Origin: Synechocystis sp. LKSZ1
Lineage (GTDB): Bacteria; Cyanobacteriota; Cyanobacteriia; Cyanobacteriales; Microcystaceae
Reading direction: 5' to 3'
DNA: 64,000 nt
Assembly: GCF_040436315.1 (NCBI RefSeq)
Contig: NZ_AP031572.1
Location: forward strand, 1,550,001-1,614,000
Positions 9,692-16,890 of the stretch are shown here, piece by piece (the first letter of the stretch is position 1; the number at the start of each line of letters is the position of its first letter). The translations under genes were made by a program, and so were the position numbers. Under the pieces are notes generated by a model. It saw only the letters and a list, made by a program, of their open reading frames with translations. It searched no databases and had not been told where the DNA came from.

Positions 9692-11089
9692 ATGGCTTTG
9701 TCTGCAAAAACTTCCTCTCATAAACGTTCCTCGGCTTCTTCTCAGCGGTTAAATAAAGCCAAAAAAGGACGTTGGGGATGGATTACAGCGGGCTTTATGA
9801 TCATTGCCCTGGCCTCCGCCGCTGGTGGGGCCTGGTTGGCCATGGCCCTGGCTTCTGTTCCCTTGCGCCAAGCCAAGTTAACCCCCGCCCAAGCCGCTGT
9901 TTTTCGCCAAGATAAGGCTATTTCCTACCAAAGTCTCAATCTCCCCCAGTTGAGTCGCCCCATCAATGTCTTGGTTTTGGGTACAAAAGTGTTAACCAGC
10001 GATATAGGGAAGACATCCCCAGATCAGGGTTATCAGGCCTTAGTCAATTCCCTAGAGGGGTTGACTGACACAATGATGGTCGTTCGCCTCGATCCCAACC
10101 AAGGGAAGTTGACGCTCCTTTCCATTCCCCGAGATACCAAAGTCAAAATCCCTGGCCATGGAACCCAAAAAATTAATGCTGCTAATGTTTTCGGTGGGCC
10201 GGCCCTAGCCGCGAGTACGATAGAAGACTTGATGCCTGGGGTCGCCATTGACCGCTACCTGCGGGTGAATGTCCAAGCCGTCGAAAAGTTAATTGATGCC
10301 TTAGGCGGGGTTTCGGTTTATGTCCCCAAGGATATGAAATACCAGGATGATAGCCAGCATCTCTACATCAATTTAAAAGAGGGCCAACAGCATCTTAATG
10401 GGCAAGAGGCCCTCGGCTTACTCCGTTACCGCAAGGATGCCTTGGGGGATATTGGCCGCATCCAGCGCCAACAGTTGGTAACACGGGCCGTCATGGAACA
10501 GGCCCTGAAACCCCAAACTCTCCTGAAAATTCCTGATATCGTCGCTATTCTGCAATCCCATATTGATACCAACCTAACCATGGAAGAATTGGTGGCCATG
10601 GGGGGCTTTGCGGCCCAGCGTCAACGCAGTGACGTACAAATGATGTTACTGCCCGGTGATTTTAGTGGTCGCACGGGGACGAGTTACTGGCTGCCCCAGT
10701 CAAGCAAAATCAATGCCTTGGTGGCCCAACATTTTAGTTCTGAAACGGCAGATTCTCCCTGGGCTGAAACCACGTCGGCAGAGATGGCCTCGTCGGAGAA
10801 TCCGAGTCGTCTGCACATTGCCATCCAAGACAGTACCAATAATCCCAAGGCTGTCCGGGCCCTGGTGCGTCGTCTAAGCCAAGCCGGTTATCGTCGAATC
10901 ACGGTGGTGGAGGGCTGGCGGCAACCCCTCCGTCAAACCCGAATTTTGGCCCAGCAGGGGGATAGTCAAGGGGCGGCCCAAGTGCGCCAGGCCCTGGGAT
11001 TTGGGGAAGTCCTCGTCGATAGTAGTGGCTATCTGATTTCCGATGTCACTATTCAAATTGGCCAGGATTGGCAGGGCCCAGGACAATAG
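9692..11089 (+). CDS. LytR-CpsA-Psr (LCP) family protein with LytR_C domain
   Basis: A 465-residue membrane-anchored LCP protein; the family transfers polyprenyl-linked polymers onto peptidoglycan. There is a basic N-terminus, a transmembrane helix around residues 30-50 (TAGFMIIALASAAGGAWLA), and the LCP core with DTMMVVRLDP, SIPRDTKV and GLLRYRKDALGDIGRIQRQQ. The C-terminal 100 residues (LHIAIQDSTNNPKAVRALVRRL) match the LytR_C domain. The ATG at 9692 is chosen, with GAGG upstream; a start at 9575 would overlap gatA. In cyanobacteria the acceptor and polymer are not settled. Confidence 0.88.
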   Translation: MALSAKTSSHKRSSASSQRLNKAKKGRWGWITAGFMIIALASAAGGAWLAMALASVPLRQAKLTPAQAAVFRQDKAISYQSLNLPQLSRPINVLVLGTKVLTSDIGKTSPDQGYQALVNSLEGLTDTMMVVRLDPNQGKLTLLSIPRDTKVKIPGHGTQKINAANVFGGPALAASTIEDLMPGVAIDRYLRVNVQAVEKLIDALGGVSVYVPKDMKYQDDSQHLYINLKEGQQHLNGQEALGLLRYRKDALGDIGRIQRQQLVTRAVMEQALKPQTLLKIPDIVAILQSHIDTNLTMEELVAMGGFAAQRQRSDVQMMLLPGDFSGRTGTSYWLPQSSKINALVAQHFSSETADSPWAETTSAEMASSENPSRLHIAIQDSTNNPKAVRALVRRLSQAGYRRITVVEGWRQPLRQTRILAQQGDSQGAAQVRQALGFGEVLVDSSGYLISDVTIQIGQDWQGPGQ

Positions 11090-11196
11090 GCTCGGTTTTT
11101 CCTACAGCGGTGGCAGATAAGTTAAGCAAGTTAACCAGAACTATCTACCATTATCCATATGAACTGCGGGGATACTGGCCGCACATTCCACTGAAA

Positions 11197-11481
11197 CTAG
11201 CCCCCGGCTACTTCACTGAGTGCCCCTTGAATTACGTCATCACTGACACCGCGACGCTTTAGGCTTGCAACCAAAGCAGACACCGTATCGCCATCCAATC
11301 GCTCCAAATCAGCCCTTAACCCTTGGCCAACGTAAGCACGCACTAGAGGTTGATACCCAGAAAAACCCAGTAACGGCGCAACTCGTTTCAAATCCTCAAT
11401 GACATCTTCAGGCATACGAATGGTAATCGTGGTCATGGGACGGTTCCGATCCAACCGCTTTTTCAAGGCCTCAGTTTTCAT
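11197..11481 (-). CDS. BrnA-like antitoxin
   Basis: A 94-residue protein encoded directly after a BrnT-like toxin, overlapping it by 11 bases. The middle part (TTITIRMPEDVIEDLKRVAPLLGFSGY) reads as a ribbon-helix-helix or BrnA/CopG DNA-binding segment, and the tail is acidic or polar. The antitoxin presumably binds BrnT and represses the operon. The start at 11481 (MKTEALKKRL) is preferred over an upstream TTG/ATG frame that would run deep into brnT. The call rests mainly on gene context. Confidence 0.72.
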   Translation of the reverse strand: MKTEALKKRLDRNRPMTTITIRMPEDVIEDLKRVAPLLGFSGYQPLVRAYVGQGLRADLERLDGDTVSALVASLKRRGVSDDVIQGALSEVAGG

Positions 11482-11767
11482 AATATTCCCGCTCCTGGCG
11501 CGTTGCTTTACGGGCCGAAATAATCCGAATAGTGTCATTTTCGCGTTCAATAAAGACAACGTACAGCAGGTTCCAACGTCGATCTAAGCCAATAATGGCA
11601 TCTCGGGCTTCATCGTTGCGACTGGCATCAATGACCACCAGGAATGGGTCAAAGAAGGCTTCTGCCGCTTGCTGAAACGTAACACCATCGTAGTTTATCG
11701 GGTTAATCCTAGCTTTTTCATCGTTCCAGACGAAGGCAATACCATTGAGTGCGAAATACACATCCAT
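11471..11767 (-). CDS. brnT: BrnT family toxin (RelE-fold ribonuclease)
   Basis: A 98-residue protein with the BrnT pattern: FVWNDEKARINPINYDGVTF at the N-terminus, a central FFDP segment, LLYVVFIERENDTIRIISAR and the C-terminal RKATRQEREYYE. BrnT toxins cleave RNA and are neutralised by BrnA. It is the first gene of a two-gene operon. A sigma70-like promoter sits so close upstream that the transcript could be leaderless. Confidence 0.82.
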   Translation of the reverse strand: MDVYFALNGIAFVWNDEKARINPINYDGVTFQQAAEAFFDPFLVVIDASRNDEARDAIIGLDRRWNLLYVVFIERENDTIRIISARKATRQEREYYEN

Positions 11768-11773
11768 GCCTGT

Positions 11774-11803
11774 AGTGTAGGGGCAATGTATTTACATCGT
11801 CAA
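11774..11803 (-). promoter_or_regulatory. brnTA promoter with palindromic operator
   Basis: On the minus strand TTGACG (11798-11803) and TACACT (11774-11779) form -35 and -10 boxes separated by 18 bases. A perfect inverted repeat, ATGTA-AA-TACAT (11786-11797), fills the spacer, a classic place for autorepression by a ribbon-helix-helix antitoxin. The motif is seen directly; the role is inferred. Confidence 0.5.
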
Positions 11804-11866
11804 TACGGCTCAGTTTCCCCATATTGAGGGATTTAGGGAGCAAAATAAGACTTGACCAACAGGCTC

Positions 11867-12772
11867 TTAGCAAATGGGTCGAAAGCCCACGGCTCGTTGG
11901 GGATGGTTATAGCGCCGGGCCAGGGCCAGTACCTGACAACGGGCTACAGCAGTTTCCAACACGGAGGAGAATACAGCATCAAGGGGATGCGCTTCCAGCC
12001 ACTGGGCTAACGTTGTGGGAAACCCCATGATGGCGGCCTTGAGCACATAAACACCGGGCCAGCCTTGATCATAGGCCTGTTGCAATTGGGCCAAGCTAGA
12101 CACCGATTCATCCAGAGCCAGCACCGTCCGAAAATTCTGACCGAAGGCCTGCATCTCTGTTTCCTGGCCAGGGGGCAGGGGTTGTTCTAAAAATTCAATG
12201 GCCGGTAGCGTATCCAGTAGGGCCAGCCAACACTGGATGGTGGCGAAGTCCAGGCCCCCATTGGCATCCAAGCGGAGACGGCCCTGGGGCGGTAATTGAT
12301 CTAGAAGTCGCAGGAGTAGAGCGCTTTCCACCGCAAAGGATTGCACAGCGATTTTCCATTTAAACGTTGTCACGCCAGGCAGGAGACCCTGGGCCAAAAC
12401 GTCCAAGGCCGCCTCTCCCGTGGGCAGGAGCTGACAATAGGCTAGGGGATACTTAGAAGGCCCGGCGGCGGTTTCGGTGAGATCCGCCAGGGCCGAGCCG
12501 AAGGCAAACTGACAGCAGGGGAGTTGAGCCGGAATTATCTCAATTTGCTGGGCTGTGATCTGACCAGCCAAGGCCTGACAAAATTCCAGGGCCAGGGCCA
12601 GGGTTTCGGTACCAAACCAGGGGAGGGGGGCAATTTCTCCCCAACCAGTACGGCCCTCGTCATCGATTAACCGTAGGGTAATCCCTTCACGAATAGACCA
12701 ACAGCCATAGCGGGTTTGTAGGGGTGGATTGAGGAGATTGTGGTAGGGAAAATAATCAACGGAATAGGTCAT
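11867..12772 (-). CDS. menC: o-Succinylbenzoate synthase
   Basis: A 301-residue enolase-superfamily enzyme that dehydrates SHCHC to o-succinylbenzoate in phylloquinone (vitamin K1, the photosystem I quinone) synthesis. The catalytic KxK is in TFKWKIA (about residue 136), and metal ligands are in RLDANGG, EFLEQPL and LALDESVSS; the second base lysine is in VLKAAIMG. It is shorter than typical bacterial MenC by little. It is transcribed divergently from the phosphatase gene, with 88 bases between start codons. Confidence 0.9.
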   Translation of the reverse strand: MTYSVDYFPYHNLLNPPLQTRYGCWSIREGITLRLIDDEGRTGWGEIAPLPWFGTETLALALEFCQALAGQITAQQIEIIPAQLPCCQFAFGSALADLTETAAGPSKYPLAYCQLLPTGEAALDVLAQGLLPGVTTFKWKIAVQSFAVESALLLRLLDQLPPQGRLRLDANGGLDFATIQCWLALLDTLPAIEFLEQPLPPGQETEMQAFGQNFRTVLALDESVSSLAQLQQAYDQGWPGVYVLKAAIMGFPTTLAQWLEAHPLDAVFSSVLETAVARCQVLALARRYNHPQRAVGFRPIC

Positions 12773-12860
12773 GGAAATCGAGGGGCTTCAGCTTGCCGGA
12801 GCGACCCAAGGATGTGACAATGAACCCAGCAAAACAGTTCTTGAGGGGAGGCATCCTAGC

Positions 12861-14195
12861 TTGGCTACACGGGTTATTATCGTTCGTCACGGACAAAGTA
12901 GTTACAATGCGCAAAAACGTATCCAAGGCCGTAGCGATGAATCAGTGTTGACCCCCAAGGGCGAAACCGATGCTCAGCAAGTCGGTGCCGTGTTAGCCCA
13001 GTTGCCCATTGATGCCATCTATTGCAGTCCTCTCCAGCGGGCCCGACGCACCGCGGACATTATCCACGGCTGTTTTGATAATCCCCCCCCTCTGTCCTCG
13101 ACTCCAGACCTCCTGGAAATTGACCTTAAAATTTGGGAAAATTGGACAAAATCCGACGTTATCGCCCAGTTTCCCACAGAATACAAATGCTGGCATGAAC
13201 GGCCCCAGGATTTCAGCATGACCTTGGCCGATGGTCAGGAAATTTTTCCGGTGCAATCCCTTTACCAGCAAGCCCAACATTTTTGGCAAAAGCTGTTACC
13301 CCAGGCCGAAGGTAAAACCATCCTCGTCGTTGCCCACAATGGCATTAATCGTTGCTTAATTATGGCAGCCATTGGCATGCCGGTGTCCCACTACCATCGG
13401 CTCCAGCAGTCCAACTGTAATATTAATGTCTTGAATTTCACCGGGGCCTGGGGGGAGCCGGTACAGCTAGAATCCCTCAACCAAACCTCCCATTTAGGGG
13501 TTCCCTTGCCACCGCCTCGTTCAGAGAAAAATCGCTTACGTCTGTTGTTAATTCGTCACGGGGAAACCCAATGGAATAAGGAGTCCCGCTTCCAAGGCAT
13601 TCGAGATATTCCCCTCAATGATAATGGTCGCCTCCAGGCCCAAAAGGCCGCTGATTTTCTGCAAACCGTTCCTCTAGACTTTGCCATTAGTAGCCCGATG
13701 CTCCGGCCCAAGGAAACGGCCGAAATTATTCTGCTAAACCATGCCACGGTGTCCCTTGACCTTCAGCCCGACTTGATGGAAATCTGTCATGGTCTCTGGG
13801 AAGGCAAGCTAGAAAGTGAAATTGAAGCCGAGTTTCCTGGTTTACTCCAGGCCTGGAAAATAGCCCCGGAAACCGTGCAAATGCCGGAGGGCGAAAATCT
13901 ACAACAAGTGTGGGACAGGGCCGTAGCCTGCTGGAACGAGCGCGTCCAGTACTATTGTGAGCAGACCGATAAAACCGTTGGTATTGTTGTGGCCCACGAT
14001 GCAATTAACAAGGTGATCCTGGCGGATTTGCTAGGTCTGAGTCCGGCTAATTTCTGGAATATCAAGCAGGGCAATGGTGGCGTGAGCGTGATTGATTACC
14101 CCCATGGCCCGGATAGTCAACCCGTCCTCCAGGCCATTAATTTAACCACCCACCTCGGAGGCGTCTTGGATAAAACCGCCGCTGGGGCCCTCTAG
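12861..14195 (+). CDS. Tandem histidine-phosphatase (2-carboxy-D-arabinitol-1-phosphatase-like)
   Basis: A 444-residue protein with two phosphoglycerate-mutase-type domains. The catalytic RHG motif occurs twice: IIVRHGQSSYN (start of domain 1) and LLIRHGETQWN (about residue 234). The second catalytic histidine is also present twice (VVAHNGINR; VVAHDAINK), so both domains look active. The same tandem layout is found in plant CA1P phosphatase, which removes a RuBisCO inhibitor, and in cyanobacterial homologues annotated that way; the substrate here is not demonstrated. The TTG at 12861 is preferred because GGGGAGG lies about 9 bases upstream; an ATG at 12771 would overlap the menC start. Its 3' end overlaps the convergent thiO gene by 54 bases. 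Confidence 0.75.
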   Translation: MATRVIIVRHGQSSYNAQKRIQGRSDESVLTPKGETDAQQVGAVLAQLPIDAIYCSPLQRARRTADIIHGCFDNPPPLSSTPDLLEIDLKIWENWTKSDVIAQFPTEYKCWHERPQDFSMTLADGQEIFPVQSLYQQAQHFWQKLLPQAEGKTILVVAHNGINRCLIMAAIGMPVSHYHRLQQSNCNINVLNFTGAWGEPVQLESLNQTSHLGVPLPPPRSEKNRLRLLLIRHGETQWNKESRFQGIRDIPLNDNGRLQAQKAADFLQTVPLDFAISSPMLRPKETAEIILLNHATVSLDLQPDLMEICHGLWEGKLESEIEAEFPGLLQAWKIAPETVQMPEGENLQQVWDRAVACWNERVQYYCEQTDKTVGIVVAHDAINKVILADLLGLSPANFWNIKQGNGGVSVIDYPHGPDSQPVLQAINLTTHLGGVLDKTAAGAL

Positions 14196-15290
14196 GCCAG
14201 GATTGCCTTGGGACAAAACCCAATCGCGCACCTCCAGGGCCGTGGCCGGGGCCAGCAATACCCCATTGCGGTAATGGCCTGTGGCCAAAAGGACTCCCGC
14301 ATAACCGGGTAGTGGACGAATCACGGGGGCTGATTCCCCCAGGGGCCGGGGCCGTTGGCCGCTCCACTGTCGTAGAATCTCAGCCGTTTCCAAGGCCGGA
14401 CAGAAGCTAACGGCGGTTTGCCAGACCTGCTCTAGCCATTGGGCTGCCGTCGGTAGAGAAGCAGCTTCCTCTGCTGGAAATTCCACCGTTGCCCCCACCC
14501 AATACCGATTCTGGGTAAGGGGGACTATATGCACATCCTGATAACTCAGCACCGGCTGAAAATCGTCTCGACCCAGGGGATGGGCTACGCGTACCTCCAG
14601 GGCCTGGCCAATGACCGGTTGTAGAGAAAGGGCCTGCGGAGTAAGCGCACTGGAAGCAAGGCCAGCGGTCACAATCACGAGATCTGTTTCCAGAGGGCCT
14701 TGGGATGTCATAAGTGTAAGCCCCGATGTCGTTATGGCCGAAGGATCTAGGGGCTGACAGGCCACGCCAAAACGACAGTCCACGCCTTGCCGTTGGGCCG
14801 CGGTAATCAAGGCCTGAGTGAGCAGGGTTGGGGAAATTTGACAGTCTTGAGGCGAGTAGATAGCGCTCCCTCCCTTGTCCAGTACTACCTGGGGACAATG
14901 ATGCTCTAGGGTGAACTGATCCCACAGGTCGAGGCGATAACCTTGGCTTTGTCGCAGGGCCTGTAAACGTCGCCATGGTTCTAAATCCGCCTCCGGGCCC
15001 TGGAGTAGAACAATGCCCTGACGATTCACCCCTAGCGTCTGGCCCGTTAAGAGCTCCAGTTCCGGGATCAGGGTTTCAAAACGCTCTAAACTCCGTTGAC
15101 GTAACCGCCAGGCCCGGCCCTTGGTTTTGCGACTAATGGCCCCCATTAACACCCCCAGGGCTGCTCCCGTGGCCCCTTGGCCGGGTTGGGGGGCCGCATC
15201 CAGGAGCGTGGTCTGTAAGCCTGAGACAAGACTTAATTCGTAGGCAATGGCGGCCCCCACAACCCCCGCACCAATAATCGTTACCCGCAT
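14142..15290 (-). CDS. thiO: FAD-dependent glycine/D-amino acid oxidase, ThiO-like
   Basis: A 382-residue DAO-family flavoenzyme. The N-terminal dinucleotide-binding motif is VTIIGAGVVGAAIAYEL and the C-terminal FAD/substrate segment is GVLLATGHYRNGVLLAP, which is typical of ThiO, the glycine oxidase making iminoacetate for the thiamin thiazole. In many cyanobacteria ThiO is fused to ThiG; here it stands alone. The ATG at 15290 overlaps the stop of the upstream glycosyltransferase gene (TAATG), implying translational coupling. Another amino-acid oxidase specificity is possible. Confidence 0.75.
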   Translation of the reverse strand: MRVTIIGAGVVGAAIAYELSLVSGLQTTLLDAAPQPGQGATGAALGVLMGAISRKTKGRAWRLRQRSLERFETLIPELELLTGQTLGVNRQGIVLLQGPEADLEPWRRLQALRQSQGYRLDLWDQFTLEHHCPQVVLDKGGSAIYSPQDCQISPTLLTQALITAAQRQGVDCRFGVACQPLDPSAITTSGLTLMTSQGPLETDLVIVTAGLASSALTPQALSLQPVIGQALEVRVAHPLGRDDFQPVLSYQDVHIVPLTQNRYWVGATVEFPAEEAASLPTAAQWLEQVWQTAVSFCPALETAEILRQWSGQRPRPLGESAPVIRPLPGYAGVLLATGHYRNGVLLAPATALEVRDWVLSQGNPGLEGPSGGFIQDASEVGG

Positions 15291-16672
15291 TAGATCCAAC
15301 TCCTAAATAACATCCGCCAAGAAAAGGCCTGGGGTGTGAGGGGAAGCCCCAGAAAAATTGGCAACCAGTATAAAAAACCGACAAAAATCAGACCGAGGGT
15401 AGTCAGGGCCACGATCCGTCCAAAGGATTGGCGACTGGCCAAGAGATTATCCAGAATCAACGCCAAAGCAAACCAACTGAAGAGGTAGGCCGGCATGTAG
15501 TGATAGAAAAAGGTACAACGGCTGATTTTTAACCAAGGGAGGAGATTAACCAGATAATTAACAGCCAAAAATAGGCCCATGCCCCGGAGCCAGCGGTTAT
15601 GGAGCCGTCGAGAACGATAGGTACTCAGTAAGTTCGCGCCCAAAACAGCTAAGGCCCCCGTGGAAAACCAAAGCAAAATTGGGTTGGCCATGCTGTGGAC
15701 ATCGTAAACCACACCGTATTTACCCGTTTGATAATAGTAGGCTACGGGTCGCCAAAGAATGAGCCAACTGTACCAGGGAGAACAATAGGGATGGACATCC
15801 GGCGTGTTGCCGATGCGCTGGTGGTATTGCCAGGTTTCCACTTGAATCCGCCAAAATCCGGCCAGGGAACGATACTCCGGGTTCATCAGTAGATGGGGAA
15901 TCCAGAGCAGGCTATAGGTAAGTAGGGGAATCAGCACGAGGTAAAGTAGCACCTGCAACGGGGAAACTTGCTGGAAACGGTGCCATAACACTGGAATCCC
16001 AGGCTCTGGTTTTCCTCGCCAACGCTGCCAAAGGGCCAGACCCCAGGCCAAGGCCCATAGGCAGTAGATTCCCAACAAAAAGGCAAAGCCATTCCACTTC
16101 ACACTTCCGGCACAACCGAGAAAAATACCCGCCAGGATTAACTGCCAGCGTTGCTGTTGTCGGAGGTAGGTCAGGCAGGCAATCTGGCCCAGCAGGCCAA
16201 AAAAAATCAGGTAAATATTATTGAGGGCGTAGCGGGACTCCACCAAAAACAGGCCATCCAAGCTAGCCAAAAGAACCAGGAGAATCGTGAAACGTCGCCG
16301 TTGGGTCAGCAGATAGCCCAAGGCCCCAACCAGCAAGGGAATGGTTGACCCCACTAGGGCATTGAGCCAACGATAACTCCAGGTGGAACGCAGGGAACCA
16401 GTGAGTTCATTTAAGCTGTCTGGCCCTGCGGGAAATAACGATCCCAGACCCATACCCAGGGCGATTAGGTAGTGACTCAGGGGCGGGTGGGAGGGAAAAA
16501 AGGGCTTACCCAGCCAATAATCGTTGGCAAATTTAGCGTAATAAACTTCGTCAAAGACAAGGACATTAAACTGCTCTAGTTTCCAGAAACGGAGGATCAG
16601 GGCAACGATGAAAAGTACCCCTAGCATCCATTGAAACCAGGATAACTGGAGCTTAAGACGGGAATTCAGCAT
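15290..16672 (-). CDS. PMT-type (GT39) membrane glycosyltransferase
   Basis: A 460-residue polytopic protein with about 10-11 hydrophobic segments. The N-terminal half has the GT-C acidic motif in LVFDEVYYAKFANDYW (about residues 37-52) and HPPLSHYL in the first extracytoplasmic loop, as in protein O-mannosyltransferases. The C-terminal part (SRCTFFYHYMPAYLF) matches the PMT four-TM C-terminal domain. It likely uses a polyprenyl-phosphate sugar to glycosylate exported proteins or envelope sugars; the substrate is unknown. It is the first gene of a two-gene unit with the ThiO-like gene. Confidence 0.82.
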   Translation of the reverse strand: MLNSRLKLQLSWFQWMLGVLFIVALILRFWKLEQFNVLVFDEVYYAKFANDYWLGKPFFPSHPPLSHYLIALGMGLGSLFPAGPDSLNELTGSLRSTWSYRWLNALVGSTIPLLVGALGYLLTQRRRFTILLVLLASLDGLFLVESRYALNNIYLIFFGLLGQIACLTYLRQQQRWQLILAGIFLGCAGSVKWNGFAFLLGIYCLWALAWGLALWQRWRGKPEPGIPVLWHRFQQVSPLQVLLYLVLIPLLTYSLLWIPHLLMNPEYRSLAGFWRIQVETWQYHQRIGNTPDVHPYCSPWYSWLILWRPVAYYYQTGKYGVVYDVHSMANPILLWFSTGALAVLGANLLSTYRSRRLHNRWLRGMGLFLAVNYLVNLLPWLKISRCTFFYHYMPAYLFSWFALALILDNLLASRQSFGRIVALTTLGLIFVGFLYWLPIFLGLPLTPQAFSWRMLFRSWI

Positions 16673-16725
16673 TCTATTGAGGAAGGAACCGCTCTGAACA
16701 GAATACCGTTTTTTTACTTACTTAA

Positions 16726-16799
16726 CGGGTCTGACGGGGCTCGAACCCGCAACTTCCGCCGTGACAGGGCGGTGCTCTAACCAATTGAACTACAGACCC
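16726..16799 (-). tRNA. tRNA-Asp (anticodon GTC)
   Basis: A 74-base cloverleaf on the minus strand. The acceptor stem pairs GGGTCTG with CAGACCC, the D-arm contains AATTGGTTAGA, the anticodon stem CCGCC/GGCGG encloses CTGTCAC with anticodon GTC (plus-strand GAC at 16763-16765), and the T-arm has the TTCGAGC loop. CCA is not encoded; the discriminator base is G. Confidence 0.96.
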
Positions 16800-16890
16800 A
16801 GGTTTTTGAGACTTTTATTAGTCTAGGGAGATCTTGGGCATTTGTCAAGGCTGATCCCGTTATTTTTTGACCTAGGCTAGAAATCAACCG

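Noticed and set aside
11068-11262. Small plus-strand frame after the LCP gene
   Set aside because: It overlaps the end of the LCP gene and the brnA gene, with no ribosome-binding site or recognisable product.
12771-12860. ATG at 12771 as the start of the tandem phosphatase
   Set aside because: It would overlap the menC start codon and add 30 residues unlike the family; TTG at 12861 has a good ribosome-binding site and begins right at the conserved domain.
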